A stretch of DNA of 63,942 bases from Cohnella terricola. GTDB taxonomy: Bacteria > Bacillota > Bacilli > Paenibacillales > Paenibacillaceae. A model generated the notes under the pieces. It was given only the letters and a program-made list of their open reading frames with translations, was not told where the DNA came from and did no database searches. How positions within the stretch are numbered: the stretch's first letter is position 1; the number at the start of each line of letters is the position of its first letter. The stretch lies in the NCBI RefSeq assembly GCF_007786475.1, contig NZ_VNJJ01000007.1, positions 1 through 63,942 of the forward strand. Direction: 5' to 3'. A program made the translations under genes and the position numbers. This document shows positions 1 to 9,704 of this stretch, piece by piece.

Positions 1-29
1 TTCTCCATAATGGAGTAGACTTTTTCAAG

Positions 30-92
30 AAGGCCGCCTCATTTCGGTGTTTGTAGGGGTACAAACACTTTACCGAATGGGCGGCCTTTTTT
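30..92. terminator. Intrinsic terminator, strong hairpin
   Basis: Long inverted repeat: AAGGCCGCC pairs with GGCGGCCTT, with an inner GTGTTTGTA/TACAAACAC stem, followed by a run of T. The T-run lies on the plus side and A-rich sequence lies before the left arm. It probably ends a plus-strand gene left of the window and may also stop the minus-strand signalling operon. Confidence 0.8.
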
Positions 93-227
93 CTACTTTT
101 TTTGGTTAATCAACACGCTTGGGTTTAGTCGGACTATAGTCGCACGCAGCCCCATTTCGCACGATATAGTTAGGTTTCGCCGGACTGGAGGTACCAGATC
201 ACGACTAATGGTGTGGTCGAATGTATG
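93..227. other. Intergenic, no feature seen
   Basis: About 135 bases between the terminator and the stop codon of the first minus-strand kinase gene. No open frame, repeat or clear promoter was recognised. Confidence 0.5.
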
Positions 228-1778
228 TCATCGCTCCCCGCACATCGTAGAGGAAACCTCGGGGATCGGCTCGATGTGCTCGTGTTTCTTAAATTTGACA
301 AGGAATTCGGTGCCGCCATTGCCGCTGACCACGTCGATCATGGCATTATGCCTCGAGGCGATGCTGAAGCAGATCGCCAGACCGAGGCCCGTCCCTTTTT
401 CCTTCGTCGTGAAGAAAGGCGTGCCGAGCTTATCCAAGTTCTCTCTCTGAATGCCGCAGCCCTGGTCTTCTATTTTCAATATGACATCGGTGCCGTGGCA
501 ATACGTGAAAATCCTCAAATTCCCGGCCGACTGCATCGCCTCCAAACCGTTAATGCAGATGTTGAGGATGAGTTGGCGGATCTCCTTCTCATCCAGCATT
601 AACATTGGAATATCTCCGTAATTCACGCTGACGTTGTTCCCCGTTAAAAGCGCTTCCGCTTGAATAAGCGGAAACAACGACTCGACAATACCGTTCAGCT
701 GCAGCGCCTTCAAGTCGGAGGATTTATTTTTGGCTAGGGATAAATATTCCGTGATGATGCCGTTCGCACGGTTCAATTCTTCCAACATAATGTCGATTTT
801 ATCGACCGACATCGTTTGATTTTTCTTTAGCATCTGCAAGAAACCGCGAATCGTCGTAAGCGGATTGCGTATTTCATGGGCGATGCCCGCGGCCATTTCG
901 CCGATCAGATTCAAGCGGCCCAGCCGTGCCATCTCTTTCTCCATCGCCACTTTCTCCGTAATGTCGGTAATGACGAGCAGCAGGCATTTCGTCCCGTTGA
1001 TCTCGATAATCTCGGTTGACATCAAGCCGTCCCGGGATTCGTCTTTCTTCGTCGCATACTTGATCTTGAGGTTGTTATACTTCCGACCCAGCCGCTGAAT
1101 TTGTTCGTCCGCATGATCGGGAACGATCTTTAATACGTTACCTGCCTTGTCGGACATTTCATCTTGGGAGTAGCCCGTGTGGCGCACCCAACTCTCGTTG
1201 ACGTCGATATACTTCAAATCCTCCAGAATCTGAATGGCAAGCAGATTAGGACTGGAAACGAACAATTTTTTAAATAACACCTGCGAGTTCCGAATCTCTT
1301 TGTTCGCATGGATGAGTTCCTTCGTACGTTCCTGAACGACGGACTCTAGGCGATCATATTGCTGTTTGTGCTCGTTCTCGGCGCTTTTCTTTTCGTAATG
1401 GATTTTGACGAAGGCTTCGACCTTAAGCCTCAGAAGCTCAGGGTAAAAGGGTTTGAAAATATAGTCGATCGAACCTGCATGGTAACCCTGCATCACGTGC
1501 TCGATCGATTTGCTGATCGCGGTCATAAAGATGATCGGAATATCTTTCGTTCTTTCCCTGTTCTTCAATAGCTTCGCCGTCTCGATTCCGCCTAACCCGG
1601 GCATCTGCACGTCCATCAGGATGACCGCGACATCCTGCATCTCTTCCCGCAGCCCGTAACGCAAAGCCTCTTCACCGGACTGCAGTCCGATCAGCTCCAA
1701 TTCCGGAGAGGTCAGCACGGCTTCCAAGGCCAACAAATTTTCCGGGTGATCGTCCACCATTAGAACTTTGGCATTCAT
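228..1778 (-). CDS. REC-PAS sensor histidine kinase
   Basis: About 516 residues, apparently cytoplasmic. In order: an N-terminal receiver domain (phospho-acceptor Asp in VILMDVQMPG; Lys in FKPFYPE), a coiled coil, a PAS domain (about 165-270), a HisKA dimerisation domain with the phospho-His in AHEIRNPLTT, and a HATPase domain with DQGCGI and GTGLGL boxes. A receiver at the N terminus suggests it takes phosphate from, or is controlled by, the upstream hybrid kinase. The ATG used here overlaps the stop codon of the methyltransferase gene as ATGA with a purine-rich site before it; a GTG four codons upstream is the alternative. It is the last gene of a three-gene minus-strand operon. The signal sensed cannot be read from the sequence. 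Confidence 0.9.
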   Translation of the reverse strand: MNAKVLMVDDHPENLLALEAVLTSPELELIGLQSGEEALRYGLREEMQDVAVILMDVQMPGLGGIETAKLLKNRERTKDIPIIFMTAISKSIEHVMQGYHAGSIDYIFKPFYPELLRLKVEAFVKIHYEKKSAENEHKQQYDRLESVVQERTKELIHANKEIRNSQVLFKKLFVSSPNLLAIQILEDLKYIDVNESWVRHTGYSQDEMSDKAGNVLKIVPDHADEQIQRLGRKYNNLKIKYATKKDESRDGLMSTEIIEINGTKCLLLVITDITEKVAMEKEMARLGRLNLIGEMAAGIAHEIRNPLTTIRGFLQMLKKNQTMSVDKIDIMLEELNRANGIITEYLSLAKNKSSDLKALQLNGIVESLFPLIQAEALLTGNNVSVNYGDIPMLMLDEKEIRQLILNICINGLEAMQSAGNLRIFTYCHGTDVILKIEDQGCGIQRENLDKLGTPFFTTKEKGTGLGLAICFSIASRHNAMIDVVSGNGGTEFLVKFKKHEHIEPIPEVSSTMCGER

Positions 1779-2665
1779 AACCGTCCCCACCCTCTTCCTG
1801 TGCCGATCGCCCTGCCAAGCAATGCGGCATTTTTCCGGTAGATTTTCTCTTGCGGATCGAGTTCGATAAAGTCGTTACGCTGCAAGTTGTTCGGGATGAA
1901 CTCTTTGTTGCCGAGTCCCAGAAACCCTAAGGGCACAAGGCTCTCGCGGAACAGATTGAGCACGCGTTGCTGTAAGATGTCGTTAAAATAAATGAGAACA
2001 TTCCGGCAAATAATGATATGAAACTCATTAAACGAATGATCGATGGCCAAATTATGCTGGAAGTATTCGATATTCTCGGCTAGGAAAGAGTGAAAGACGA
2101 CCCCTTTCTCTTGAACCGAATAATATTCCGAGAATGCCTGCTTTCCGCCGGACAACATGTAATTTTTCGTGTACATCTGCATTTTGCGAATCGGGAAAAT
2201 ACCTTTGCTCGCTTTGTCCAGCGCGCTCCCGCTCATATCCGTCCCGTAGATCGTCGACTTCTCGTAGAGTCCTTCTTCGAATAGCAGGATCGCCATCGAA
2301 TACACTTCTTCTCCTGTCGAACACCCGGCATGCCAGATGCGGATTCCCGGCAACGCTCTCAACAATGGAACGACCTTCTTGCGAAAAGCGAGGAAAAAGC
2401 TCGGGTCCCGAAACATCTCCGTAACGTTGATGGAGAAATCGACGGACAGCCTATCCATCATCTCGCGTTCTCGCAATACTCTTTCCTGGAAGGATGGGAT
2501 GGATTGCAGCCCTTCGCAACGAATGCGGTTCCATACTCTCCGGCGAATATACTGAAACGAATAGTTTCTGAAATCGTAACCGTATTGCTGATAGATGCCT
2601 TCAAGCAACAATAACAGCTCGATTCTTTCCAGATCCTCCGATTGTTCCATGAGATGACTGTTCAT
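1775..2665 (-). CDS. cheR: CheR-type protein-glutamate O-methyltransferase
   Basis: About 296 residues: a helical N-terminal CheR domain and an SAM-dependent methyltransferase domain with the motif AGCSTGEEVYSMAILL and the CheR-typical IIICRNVLIYFN. The family transfers methyl groups from S-adenosylmethionine to glutamates of chemoreceptors. Here the gene sits between two histidine kinases and no CheB methylesterase is present, so the target may be the kinase pair or the nearby chemoreceptor rather than a classical flagellar array; that is inference. The ATG chosen has GAAGGG eight bases upstream, within the end of the preceding gene; a TTG three codons earlier is possible. Confidence 0.9.
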   Translation of the reverse strand: MNSHLMEQSEDLERIELLLLLEGIYQQYGYDFRNYSFQYIRRRVWNRIRCEGLQSIPSFQERVLREREMMDRLSVDFSINVTEMFRDPSFFLAFRKKVVPLLRALPGIRIWHAGCSTGEEVYSMAILLFEEGLYEKSTIYGTDMSGSALDKASKGIFPIRKMQMYTKNYMLSGGKQAFSEYYSVQEKGVVFHSFLAENIEYFQHNLAIDHSFNEFHIIICRNVLIYFNDILQQRVLNLFRESLVPLGFLGLGNKEFIPNNLQRNDFIELDPQEKIYRKNAALLGRAIGTGRGWGRL

Positions 2666-2678
2666 GTTTTTCAACCCT

Positions 2679-5441
2679 TCATCGATGTAGCCAGACTTGG
2701 ATAAGCGAGATCAGCTGCTCTACGTTGACGGGTTTGCTGATATAGTCGGACGCCCCCGCCTCGACGCATTTCTCCCGATCGTGTTTCATCGCTTTCGCCG
2801 TCAGCGCGATGATCGGCAGGCCGCCGAACCGTTGCTGCTTACGGATTTCCTTGATGGCTTCGTATCCATCCATCTTCGGCATCATAATATCCATGAGCAC
2901 GAGGTCCGTATCCGGATGATCCCCAAGCTGATGAATGCCCTCTTGTCCGTTCTCCGCGAAAACGACGTTGATGTCGTATGATTCCAGCACCGTCGTGAGC
3001 GCATAGATATTCCGCATATCGTCATCGACGAGCAAAATCTTTTTGCCCGACAGTTGCATTTTCCCTTTGTCCTCGTAATCGGGCGTAGACTGGCCGTCGG
3101 CGATGAACGGATAGACTCCGGACGCGAATCCTTCCGCAATCGTAGCCGCCGCTTCCCGCTCGTAGATGTTCTGCATACCTGCATATGCTCCCCCGAAGGG
3201 AAGATAAATCGTGAACGTGCTGCCCCGGCCCTCTTCGCTGTCCACACCGATCACCCCACCGAGCAATCCGACGAACTTTTGGCTGATGGACAGACCCAGC
3301 CCCGTTCCTCCGTATTTGCGATTGGTCGTTCCGTCCGCTTGTTGAAAGGCGTCGAATATGATTTCTTGCTTAACCTTGGGGATTCCGATTCCCGTATCGG
3401 AGATTTCGATCGCGAGCACGATTTCCTCCGCGGACAGTATCGGGTAAGTCTGAACCTCGCTGCCTGAAGCATATCTGAACTGCAGGGAGACGCGGCCCTG
3501 CTCCGTGAATTTGAATGCGTTGGACAACAGATTCTTCACGATCTGCTGCAGCTTCTGCATATCCGTATGAATATGAATGTCCATATACTTCAGCGTGTCA
3601 TCCAGCCCGACATCGAACGCGATCGCCTTCTTGGCGGCTACCGCGGAAAAATGACGTTCCGCCATATCGGCGATATCCTGCAATCGTACGGCGTCATCCA
3701 CGATCTCGACTGTGCCGGACTCGATCTTCGATAAATCCAGCACTTCGTTGATCAATTTCAGCAGATCGCTACCCGAGGAATAGATGGTGCGAACGAATTC
3801 CATCTGTTTCGAAGTCAGGTTGCCCTCCTTGTTCTCGGATAACATCTGCGACAATATCAGCAGACTGTTCAGTGGAGTCCGCAGTTCGTGCGACATATTC
3901 GCCAGAAACTCCGACTTGTATCCCGAAGCCAGCATAATTTGACGGTTTTTCTCTTCAAGCTCGTCTTTTGTCTTTTCCAGCTCCATGCTTTTCCGATTGG
4001 AGTTCTTGAATTGTTCCTCGAGCTGTTCGTTCAAGGTTTTTAATTCCTCTTGCTGCAATTGCAATTCCTCGGATTGGGTCTGCAGCTCTTCCGCGAACAA
4101 TTGCGCTTCTTTCAGCAGCTTTTGCACTTGCATATGACCGGAAATGCTTTTGATCGTAATGCCGAGCGTCACGATCAGTTCGTCCAGCAATGACAACTGA
4201 CCGTCCGTAAAGGGGTGGATCGCCGCCAGTTCTACGACCGCGATCACGTCTTTCTCGAATTGCACGGGGGAGATAACGATTTGTACAGGCGTTGCCGAGC
4301 CTATGCCGGAACGGACTTTCACGTAATCTTTAGGGGGATCGTTAACGATAATCTTTTTGTTCTCAAGCGCGCATTGGCCGACAAGACCGTCTCCCAGAGC
4401 GAAGCCGTGAGCGCCTATGTCTTCCCGGTTTCCGGCGTAGGAGGCTATCTTCACCAATCGCGGAGCGCCGGATTCATTCTCCTGTTTCAGATAGAACACG
4501 CCATATCTTGCTTCCAATGCGGCAGCCGCGGATGTGATAAAGAGATTCGCCAAACTGTCCAAGTCTTGGATAGACTGATACAAAGTCGTGATTTCGGCAA
4601 TTTTCGACTTATGCCAACTGAGCTGCTGCAAGGAGCGGTTATGCTCTTGCTCCTGATTGGCGCTGGCCTCCAATTCGGCGGCCATTTGGTTGAAGGCTTC
4701 GGTGATGCTGCCGAGCTCGTCCTTCGTCTTAATATAAATTCGGGGAAGATCCGTGCGATCGCTTCTGCCGGCGCGTTTCATGGCGGATACGATCAATTCC
4801 AGACTGCTGGTGAGGCTGCGGAAGACGCCCGCCGCGATCGCGATTCCCGCCAGCACGGTGAATCCGACCAAAATCATCATAAAACGAACCGTTATCTGAT
4901 AAGTGCTGGAGGAATGCCGGAGCGAATCCTCCATGCCGGATTCTTGCTGTTTTCGCAAATCGACGACCGTTTGGAACAAATCAATTCTGATTTTTTCCGT
5001 TTCGTCATTATGCAATTGGACGGCTTGTTCTTTCTGCCCGTCCTTCAGCAATTCGATAGCCGTGTCGATATGCCGAACGTAAGCATGATACAACGCGTCG
5101 ATCGTGCCGATCTTCTGTTTCAATTCGGGCTGTTCCGACGCCATAAGATCCAGATCGGCCATTTTCGAGTTCAGTGCGATTTTAAAGCTTTCGATCGACT
5201 CCAGTCGGCCTGGAAGCAACGATTTATCCTGATCCAGCAAGCTTTCGTTCATTTCAATGCTAAGGTTGTTAATCTCTGCGTTAATTCTATTGGCAAGCTT
5301 TACGGCTACATAGTTGTCTTCCACGACGCCATGCATGTTCCGATTCATGACCGATAATTGCTGAAAAACAATAAACGAGAAGAGAAGGAGCAATGCGAGA
5401 ATCGTACCAAATCCAAGATATAATTTCGTTCGAAATTTCAT
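2679..5441 (-). CDS. Membrane hybrid histidine kinase (HAMP-GAF-HisKA-HATPase-REC)
   Basis: 920 residues. TM1 about 7-27, an extracytoplasmic all-helical region of CHASE3/four-helix type, TM2 about 187-209, HAMP, a GAF domain (about 295-435), a long Glu/Gln-rich coiled coil, HisKA with phospho-His in NMSHELRTPLN, HATPase with DTGIGIP and GGTGLGLSI, and a C-terminal receiver with Asp in LVLMDIMMPKMDG. First gene of an operon with CheR and the REC-PAS kinase. Phosphate could pass within the protein to its own receiver or on to the receiver of the last gene. Length and order are typical of Paenibacillaceae hybrid kinases. The ligand is unknown. Confidence 0.92.
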   Translation of the reverse strand: MKFRTKLYLGFGTILALLLLFSFIVFQQLSVMNRNMHGVVEDNYVAVKLANRINAEINNLSIEMNESLLDQDKSLLPGRLESIESFKIALNSKMADLDLMASEQPELKQKIGTIDALYHAYVRHIDTAIELLKDGQKEQAVQLHNDETEKIRIDLFQTVVDLRKQQESGMEDSLRHSSSTYQITVRFMMILVGFTVLAGIAIAAGVFRSLTSSLELIVSAMKRAGRSDRTDLPRIYIKTKDELGSITEAFNQMAAELEASANQEQEHNRSLQQLSWHKSKIAEITTLYQSIQDLDSLANLFITSAAAALEARYGVFYLKQENESGAPRLVKIASYAGNREDIGAHGFALGDGLVGQCALENKKIIVNDPPKDYVKVRSGIGSATPVQIVISPVQFEKDVIAVVELAAIHPFTDGQLSLLDELIVTLGITIKSISGHMQVQKLLKEAQLFAEELQTQSEELQLQQEELKTLNEQLEEQFKNSNRKSMELEKTKDELEEKNRQIMLASGYKSEFLANMSHELRTPLNSLLILSQMLSENKEGNLTSKQMEFVRTIYSSGSDLLKLINEVLDLSKIESGTVEIVDDAVRLQDIADMAERHFSAVAAKKAIAFDVGLDDTLKYMDIHIHTDMQKLQQIVKNLLSNAFKFTEQGRVSLQFRYASGSEVQTYPILSAEEIVLAIEISDTGIGIPKVKQEIIFDAFQQADGTTNRKYGGTGLGLSISQKFVGLLGGVIGVDSEEGRGSTFTIYLPFGGAYAGMQNIYEREAAATIAEGFASGVYPFIADGQSTPDYEDKGKMQLSGKKILLVDDDMRNIYALTTVLESYDINVVFAENGQEGIHQLGDHPDTDLVLMDIMMPKMDGYEAIKEIRKQQRFGGLPIIALTAKAMKHDREKCVEAGASDYISKPVNVEQLISLIQVWLHR

Positions 5442-5563
5442 AGGATCCAGAACATATCCTTCCTTGGCGGAATATGTGGCGTATCAAGTTTTGCCTATAT
5501 AATAGTTATATAACAAGTTTGTAGTTTTTTCCATAAAGAGTAAAATATATTTTGTATAAAAAT

Positions 5564-5599
5564 GACGACCTTTATCCGAAAGTTGGATAAACGGTCGTC
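5564..5599 (-). terminator. Terminator of the chemoreceptor gene
   Basis: GACGACC-TTTATCC / GGATAAA-CGGTCGTC hairpin with a seven-base loop; reading the minus strand it is followed by ATTTTTAT. It lies just after the stop codon of the chemoreceptor gene and separates it from the kinase operon. Confidence 0.8.
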
Positions 5600-5614
5600 T
5601 ATTCGTTTGCAAGG

Positions 5615-7378
5615 CTAAAGTTTGAATTTCTTTACGGCGGCTTCCAATCCACTGCTCCGATCCTTCAGTTGTTCCGTCGTCTCGGCGATTCTTCTTGCCG
5701 CTTCCAATTGGTTCGCAGACATCCGCTGCAGCGAAGCCGCATTGTCCGCCGCCCCCGAGGAGACTTGCGAGATTTGCTCCGCCGAAGCGGCGACTTCTTC
5801 GGTGCTCGCCAGAACCTCCTCGATCACCGCGGAAATCTCCTGAATTTGGCCGTTTACGTGAACGAATTGCTCCGTCGTGTAACCGAACAACGTTTCCGCA
5901 CGATCGGACAGTTCGGCACCAACGGTCATTTCGCGGCTTCCTTCTTCCATTCGCAGGCCAATTCGTGCCGCCTCCTGCTTAATCTGGTATAACAGCGAAG
6001 TGATTCGCGTCGCGGATACGGCCGAGGATTCGGCGAGCTTGCGCACTTCGCCCGCCACGACTGCGAAGCCCGCTCCGTGCTCTCCCGCCCGCGCCGCTTC
6101 AATAGAGGCGTTCAGCGCTAGCAGCTTAGTCTGGTCGGCGATATCCGTGATCGCCCGAAGCACCGGTTCGATCTCATCCATATACGCATTAAGGAGATGT
6201 ACGGACTGCGTCGTCTGAGAGGCGGAATCGGAGATGGAGACAATCTGCAGCCTTAGCCGGCGGATGGATTCCTTACCTTCCTCCACGGACGCCAACGCTT
6301 CACCGGAAGCCCCCGTCACGCTTGCTGCGGCTTCGGATGCCCGTTGAACGGCGATCGTGATATCCTCCATCGATCTCGCGCTCTGTTCGGCCCCCTCCCG
6401 TTGGTGACTCGCGCCAGCCGCTAAGGTCTCGACCGAACGCTCGAGCTCCTCGTTCATGGCGACTAGCCTCTCCGTTTCCGTGCCAAACTGGCCGGCGGAA
6501 TCGACTAGATTCCGAGAGGTAAGCGCAATTTCCGACATGACGTCCTGCAGCGTGACACCTAATCTTTCGATCATTTTCATCATGGCCGAATAGGCTTGTC
6601 CGATTTCATCCTTCGAGTTGATTTTACCTGCGCTTAGCCTGGTTTTAGCCTCTGCCAAGTCCCCCCTCGCGATCGCATCCGCTCCCTGGACGACCATCCC
6701 GAGTGGACGTAAGACCCGCGACAGAAACCACACGATCAATGCGAAAAAGACCGCCACGGCCGCGCCCATCCCGACTAACGTCGACACGCTGTCGCGAACG
6801 ACCTCCCGATAGATCGTCCGCGAGACGGAGACGTCGGTATCGATTCCCACGACCCCGACGACCTTGCCGGCCGAATCGCGAAGCGGCGCGTAAGCGGAAA
6901 TATAATCGCCATAATCCGGATTCCGAATGATGCCTGACTTCGCGCTTTCCCCTTGCAGAAGCGCCTCGATCGCCTTCTTCGGTATATCGGTCACCTCGCC
7001 GATCGGAGAAGCCGCATCGGAGTCCCGAGCCTGTCCGTCGATCAGAAGGATGGGCTGCCCTTTATCGTTGATCTTCACCGTATACACGTACAATGCGCCG
7101 ATCCGTTCGCGAAAGCTGTTCATTTCCTCGCGAATGCTCCAGTAAAGCTCGCTCTCCTTCTCGTCCTGAAGAAAAGCTTCATAGGCTCTTAAATCGAATT
7201 GTCCCGCATATGCTTCCGCGGTGCGGATGTTGAAGTTGCCAATCGCCTCTTCGCTGGCCTTCTTCGTATTTTGAACCTGAATGTAGATGAGGACCGCGGA
7301 TAAAAGCAACAGAATCGCCAATATAATGGCGGATAACTTGAATACCAAACGGCTTTTCAATCGTGTCATGTTGTCCAT
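5615..7378 (-). CDS. Methyl-accepting chemotaxis protein with Cache-like sensor
   Basis: 587 residues: TM1 about 13-32, an extracytoplasmic domain of roughly 165 residues with Cache-like features ([10 protein letters not shown] near its end), TM2 about 196-220, HAMP, and the MCP signalling domain with its invariant hairpin tip ([18 protein letters not shown]). The protein would bind a small ligand outside the cell and control CheA through CheW. No CheA/CheW genes lie nearby; a CheR-like gene lies in the next operon. Start is uncertain: the first ATG is only one base from AGAGGGG, so the ATG three codons later may be used. It has its own terminator and probably its own promoter. Confidence 0.93.
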   Translation of the reverse strand: MDNMTRLKSRLVFKLSAIILAILLLLSAVLIYIQVQNTKKASEEAIGNFNIRTAEAYAGQFDLRAYEAFLQDEKESELYWSIREEMNSFRERIGALYVYTVKINDKGQPILLIDGQARDSDAASPIGEVTDIPKKAIEALLQGESAKSGIIRNPDYGDYISAYAPLRDSAGKVVGVVGIDTDVSVSRTIYREVVRDSVSTLVGMGAAVAVFFALIVWFLSRVLRPLGMVVQGADAIARGDLAEAKTRLSAGKINSKDEIGQAYSAMMKMIERLGVTLQDVMSEIALTSRNLVDSAGQFGTETERLVAMNEELERSVETLAAGASHQREGAEQSARSMEDITIAVQRASEAAASVTGASGEALASVEEGKESIRRLRLQIVSISDSASQTTQSVHLLNAYMDEIEPVLRAITDIADQTKLLALNASIEAARAGEHGAGFAVVAGEVRKLAESSAVSATRITSLLYQIKQEAARIGLRMEEGSREMTVGAELSDRAETLFGYTTEQFVHVNGQIQEISAVIEEVLASTEEVAASAEQISQVSSGAADNAASLQRMSANQLEAARRIAETTEQLKDRSSGLEAAVKKFKL

Positions 7379-7574
7379 ACCCCTCTGGCCTTAGCATGCC
7401 TCTTTAACCGTTACTTCCGTCATGATCATTCGACAGGACACACGGGTTTTCCTGCAAATACCGGAAGGGGGATTCGAACTTCTCCGTCGAAATTAGACAA
7501 TGAATGATAATATGAAGATAATGAATTTTAGATCGTGTTGAATGAACGGGAGAAACGAAAGGGAGGGGACAAGC

Positions 7575-8420
7575 GTGGAAAAACATCCGAATTGCAGCGA
7601 CGAGAAAGATTTGCGTTATCCCGAGGACGAACGGGACAACGAAGAATATGAGTTCTATTCGGACGAGGAATGGAAAGAAGACGAAGAAGAAGACGGAACT
7701 CCCCCTCCCTCTCAGCGCAAGTGGGTCAGGAATACTATCCTCTCCCTGGTCGTTGCCGCACTCATCGGGAATGTTTTGGCGTTCTGGCCGCAAATCTACA
7801 ACATGAAGACGCTGCCCTTCCTCTCCAAATCGAAGGAGCTATCCAGCCGGGAAGAAATTCAAAGCTATAAACGGGCAGTCGTTCTGGTCAGCACAGACAA
7901 AGGCAAAGGCACGGGCTTCCATGTCTCGGGCGGGTACATTGTGACCAATTACCACGTTATCGAAAATAACGGTTATATTCTCGTCAAATTTCCGGAGAAT
8001 GATCAGGGGTATGTGGCGAAGGTCGCGAGCGGCGACCCCGAACTGGATATTGCCCTTTTGAAAGTGGACGCCGGCAGCCAAGAATTGCCGTTCATCGAAG
8101 TTGAGCGAGAGCGGACATGGGAACCCGGCGAACACGTCTACGTGATCGGGAACCCGCTATACTTCTCACAAATTGTGAGCGAAGGAACTTTATTGGGCAC
8201 GATGCCGGTTCAAGGCCGGAGCACGCCGGTCATAGCTCTTGACGCGCCCATATTCAAAGGCAATAGCGGTTCCCCCGTCATCAACGAAGACGGCAAAGCG
8301 ATTGCGGTTATTTTCGCCACGACAGAGATCACGCATGATAGCAAGACCGTGGAGGCCGGTTTGGCCGTACCGCTTGACGCTCTGGAGAGTCTGCCGGGGT
8401 GGCTTGCCGCGGGCGAATAG
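7575..8420 (+). CDS. Membrane-anchored trypsin-like serine protease (HtrA-like, no PDZ)
   Basis: 281 residues from a GTG start preceded by GGGAGGGG six bases upstream; an ATG 11 codons earlier has no ribosome binding site. The N-terminal 40 residues are strongly acidic, then one TM segment (about 48-67), then a chymotrypsin-fold protease. Catalytic residues are visible: His in TNYHVIEN, Asp in DPELDIALLKV, Ser in FKGNSGSPV. Unlike DegP/HtrA it ends after the protease domain and has no PDZ domain, so it probably lacks PDZ-gated activation. Orientation is acidic tail inside, protease outside. Transcribed away from the chemoreceptor gene. Confidence 0.88.
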   Translation: MEKHPNCSDEKDLRYPEDERDNEEYEFYSDEEWKEDEEEDGTPPPSQRKWVRNTILSLVVAALIGNVLAFWPQIYNMKTLPFLSKSKELSSREEIQSYKRAVVLVSTDKGKGTGFHVSGGYIVTNYHVIENNGYILVKFPENDQGYVAKVASGDPELDIALLKVDAGSQELPFIEVERERTWEPGEHVYVIGNPLYFSQIVSEGTLLGTMPVQGRSTPVIALDAPIFKGNSGSPVINEDGKAIAVIFATTEITHDSKTVEAGLAVPLDALESLPGWLAAGE

Positions 8421-8439
8421 GGATTAAGCTCGAGCGCGC

Positions 8440-9032
8440 AAGGTACTTTTTTGGCCCACATTCGCACGCTGTCTCAGAATCCATCTAACCAAGATACTAT
8501 TTTGGCCCTCATCTGCACGCTGTCCCGGAATCCGTCTAGCCAAGGCACTTTTTTGGCCCTCATTCGCACGTTGCTCGGGAATTCGTCTAACCAAGATACT
8601 TTTTGGGCCTTCGTTCGCACGTTGCCCCGGAATCCGTCTAACCAAGGCACTTTTTTGGCCCACATCCGCACGCTGTCTCGGAATCCGTTTAACCAAGGTA
8701 CCTTTTTGGCCTTCGTTCGCACGTTGCCCCGGGATTCGTCTAGCTAAGGCACTTTTTTGCCCCACGTTCGCACGTTGGCCCGGAATCCGTCTAACCAAGG
8801 CACTTTTTTGGCCCACATCCGCACGCTAACCCGGAATCCGTCTGGCCAAGGTACTTTTTTGGCCTTCGTTCGCACGCTGACCCGGAATTCGTCTAACCAA
8901 GGCACTTTTTTGCCCCACGTTCGCACATTGGCCCGGAATCCGTCTAACCAAGGTACCTTTTTGGCCCACATTCGCACGTTGCCCCGGAATTCGCCTAGCC
9001 AAGGCACTTTTTTGGCCTTCACACGCTGCCTG
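8440..9032. repeat. Tandem array of 51-bp repeats, 11 full units plus a partial one
   Basis: Eleven contiguous units of exactly 51 bp, phased at 8440, 8491, 8542 and so on to 8950, then a twelfth partial unit from 9001. A typical unit starts AAGGCACTTTTTTGGCC and continues through TTCGCACG to CGGAATCCGTCTAACC. Units differ from each other at roughly 5-20 percent of positions, with alternating sub-types (GCCCACAT versus GCCTTCGT). Because 51 is a multiple of three, several frames stay open on both strands. On the minus strand one reads KKVPWLDGFRANVR-like 17-residue repeats, but it is broken by TAG at the unit 6/7 boundary. It fills the space between two convergent genes. No spacers, so not CRISPR. 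Confidence 0.95.
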
Positions 9033-9599
9033 CTAATTAACGTCTCTAAATAATAGATTTCGATAGGGATATTTGCTGAACTTGTAGTCGAACAAAAGGG
9101 CAAAGCCGGAGTTTTCAATCGAAACGGACTTTAATGCGGGTGTGTTAACGTGCAGACGGATCAAGCGGGATACAGCTTTTGTGTCACTACTGCGGATAGA
9201 TTTCGCTAATGCTTGCGCGAACGTGCGGCTTGTCGCCATTTTACGATACAGCGGCACAACACTGCGAGCGATGGAGCGATGTACCCGTGTCTCGAAAAAA
9301 AATTGTACTGATCCGGGCGGAATGGTAGTCCCGTTCGTGAAGTAATCGTTAGCCCGGGGCAACGAGAATGAAATGAAATACCCTATGCCGTTCGAGCCGA
9401 ATTCTTTGCTGGCCGATGGCGAAACGAGCCGCAGCAGCTTCTGCATCTGCGCGAGATTAGCAGATTTTACTGCCTTGCTCCATCGGGCCGCATATTTCGG
9501 GTTGAGGGCGATCGCCTTGTAAAAAGGCAACATCGCCCTCGACACGCCGATTAATATATTCGCCGTTATCCAACGGTTCCGGTTAGCGCGTTTGACCAT
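9033..9599 (-). CDS. Conserved-looking hypothetical protein, 188 aa
   Basis: Not recognised. A basic protein with an N-terminal helical half (MVKRANRNRW, then repeated SKAVKSAN and MQKLLRLVS helices) and a later part with alternating hydrophobic strands (GYFISFSLP and FALLFDYKF). The two halves look internally related: each holds a YK/YR-x-x-A helix, a TK/AQ-x-x-K-LLR/LIR segment and a final aromatic strand. GAGGTG lies six bases before the ATG, supporting the start. The stop codon lies within a few bases of the last partial 51-bp repeat, so the array begins exactly where the coding region ends. Confidence 0.65.
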   Translation of the reverse strand: MVKRANRNRWITANILIGVSRAMLPFYKAIALNPKYAARWSKAVKSANLAQMQKLLRLVSPSASKEFGSNGIGYFISFSLPRANDYFTNGTTIPPGSVQFFFETRVHRSIARSVVPLYRKMATSRTFAQALAKSIRSSDTKAVSRLIRLHVNTPALKSVSIENSGFALLFDYKFSKYPYRNLLFRDVN

Positions 9600-9704
9600 A
9601 TAGGCACCTCATCGAATAGATGATATTTAATCCACCTTATGAGCGATTACCTATATTCGTTTGGGCGCTATCGTTAGCAAATCGTCTAGCCATTTCCTTG
9701 AAGC

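Noticed and set aside
4215..5357. 380-codon plus-strand frame within the hybrid kinase gene
   Set aside because: Antisense to an unmistakable kinase; no start site or recognisable domain.
8440..9032. Possible CRISPR array
   Set aside because: Units are contiguous 51-bp repeats without unique spacers, and no cas genes are nearby.
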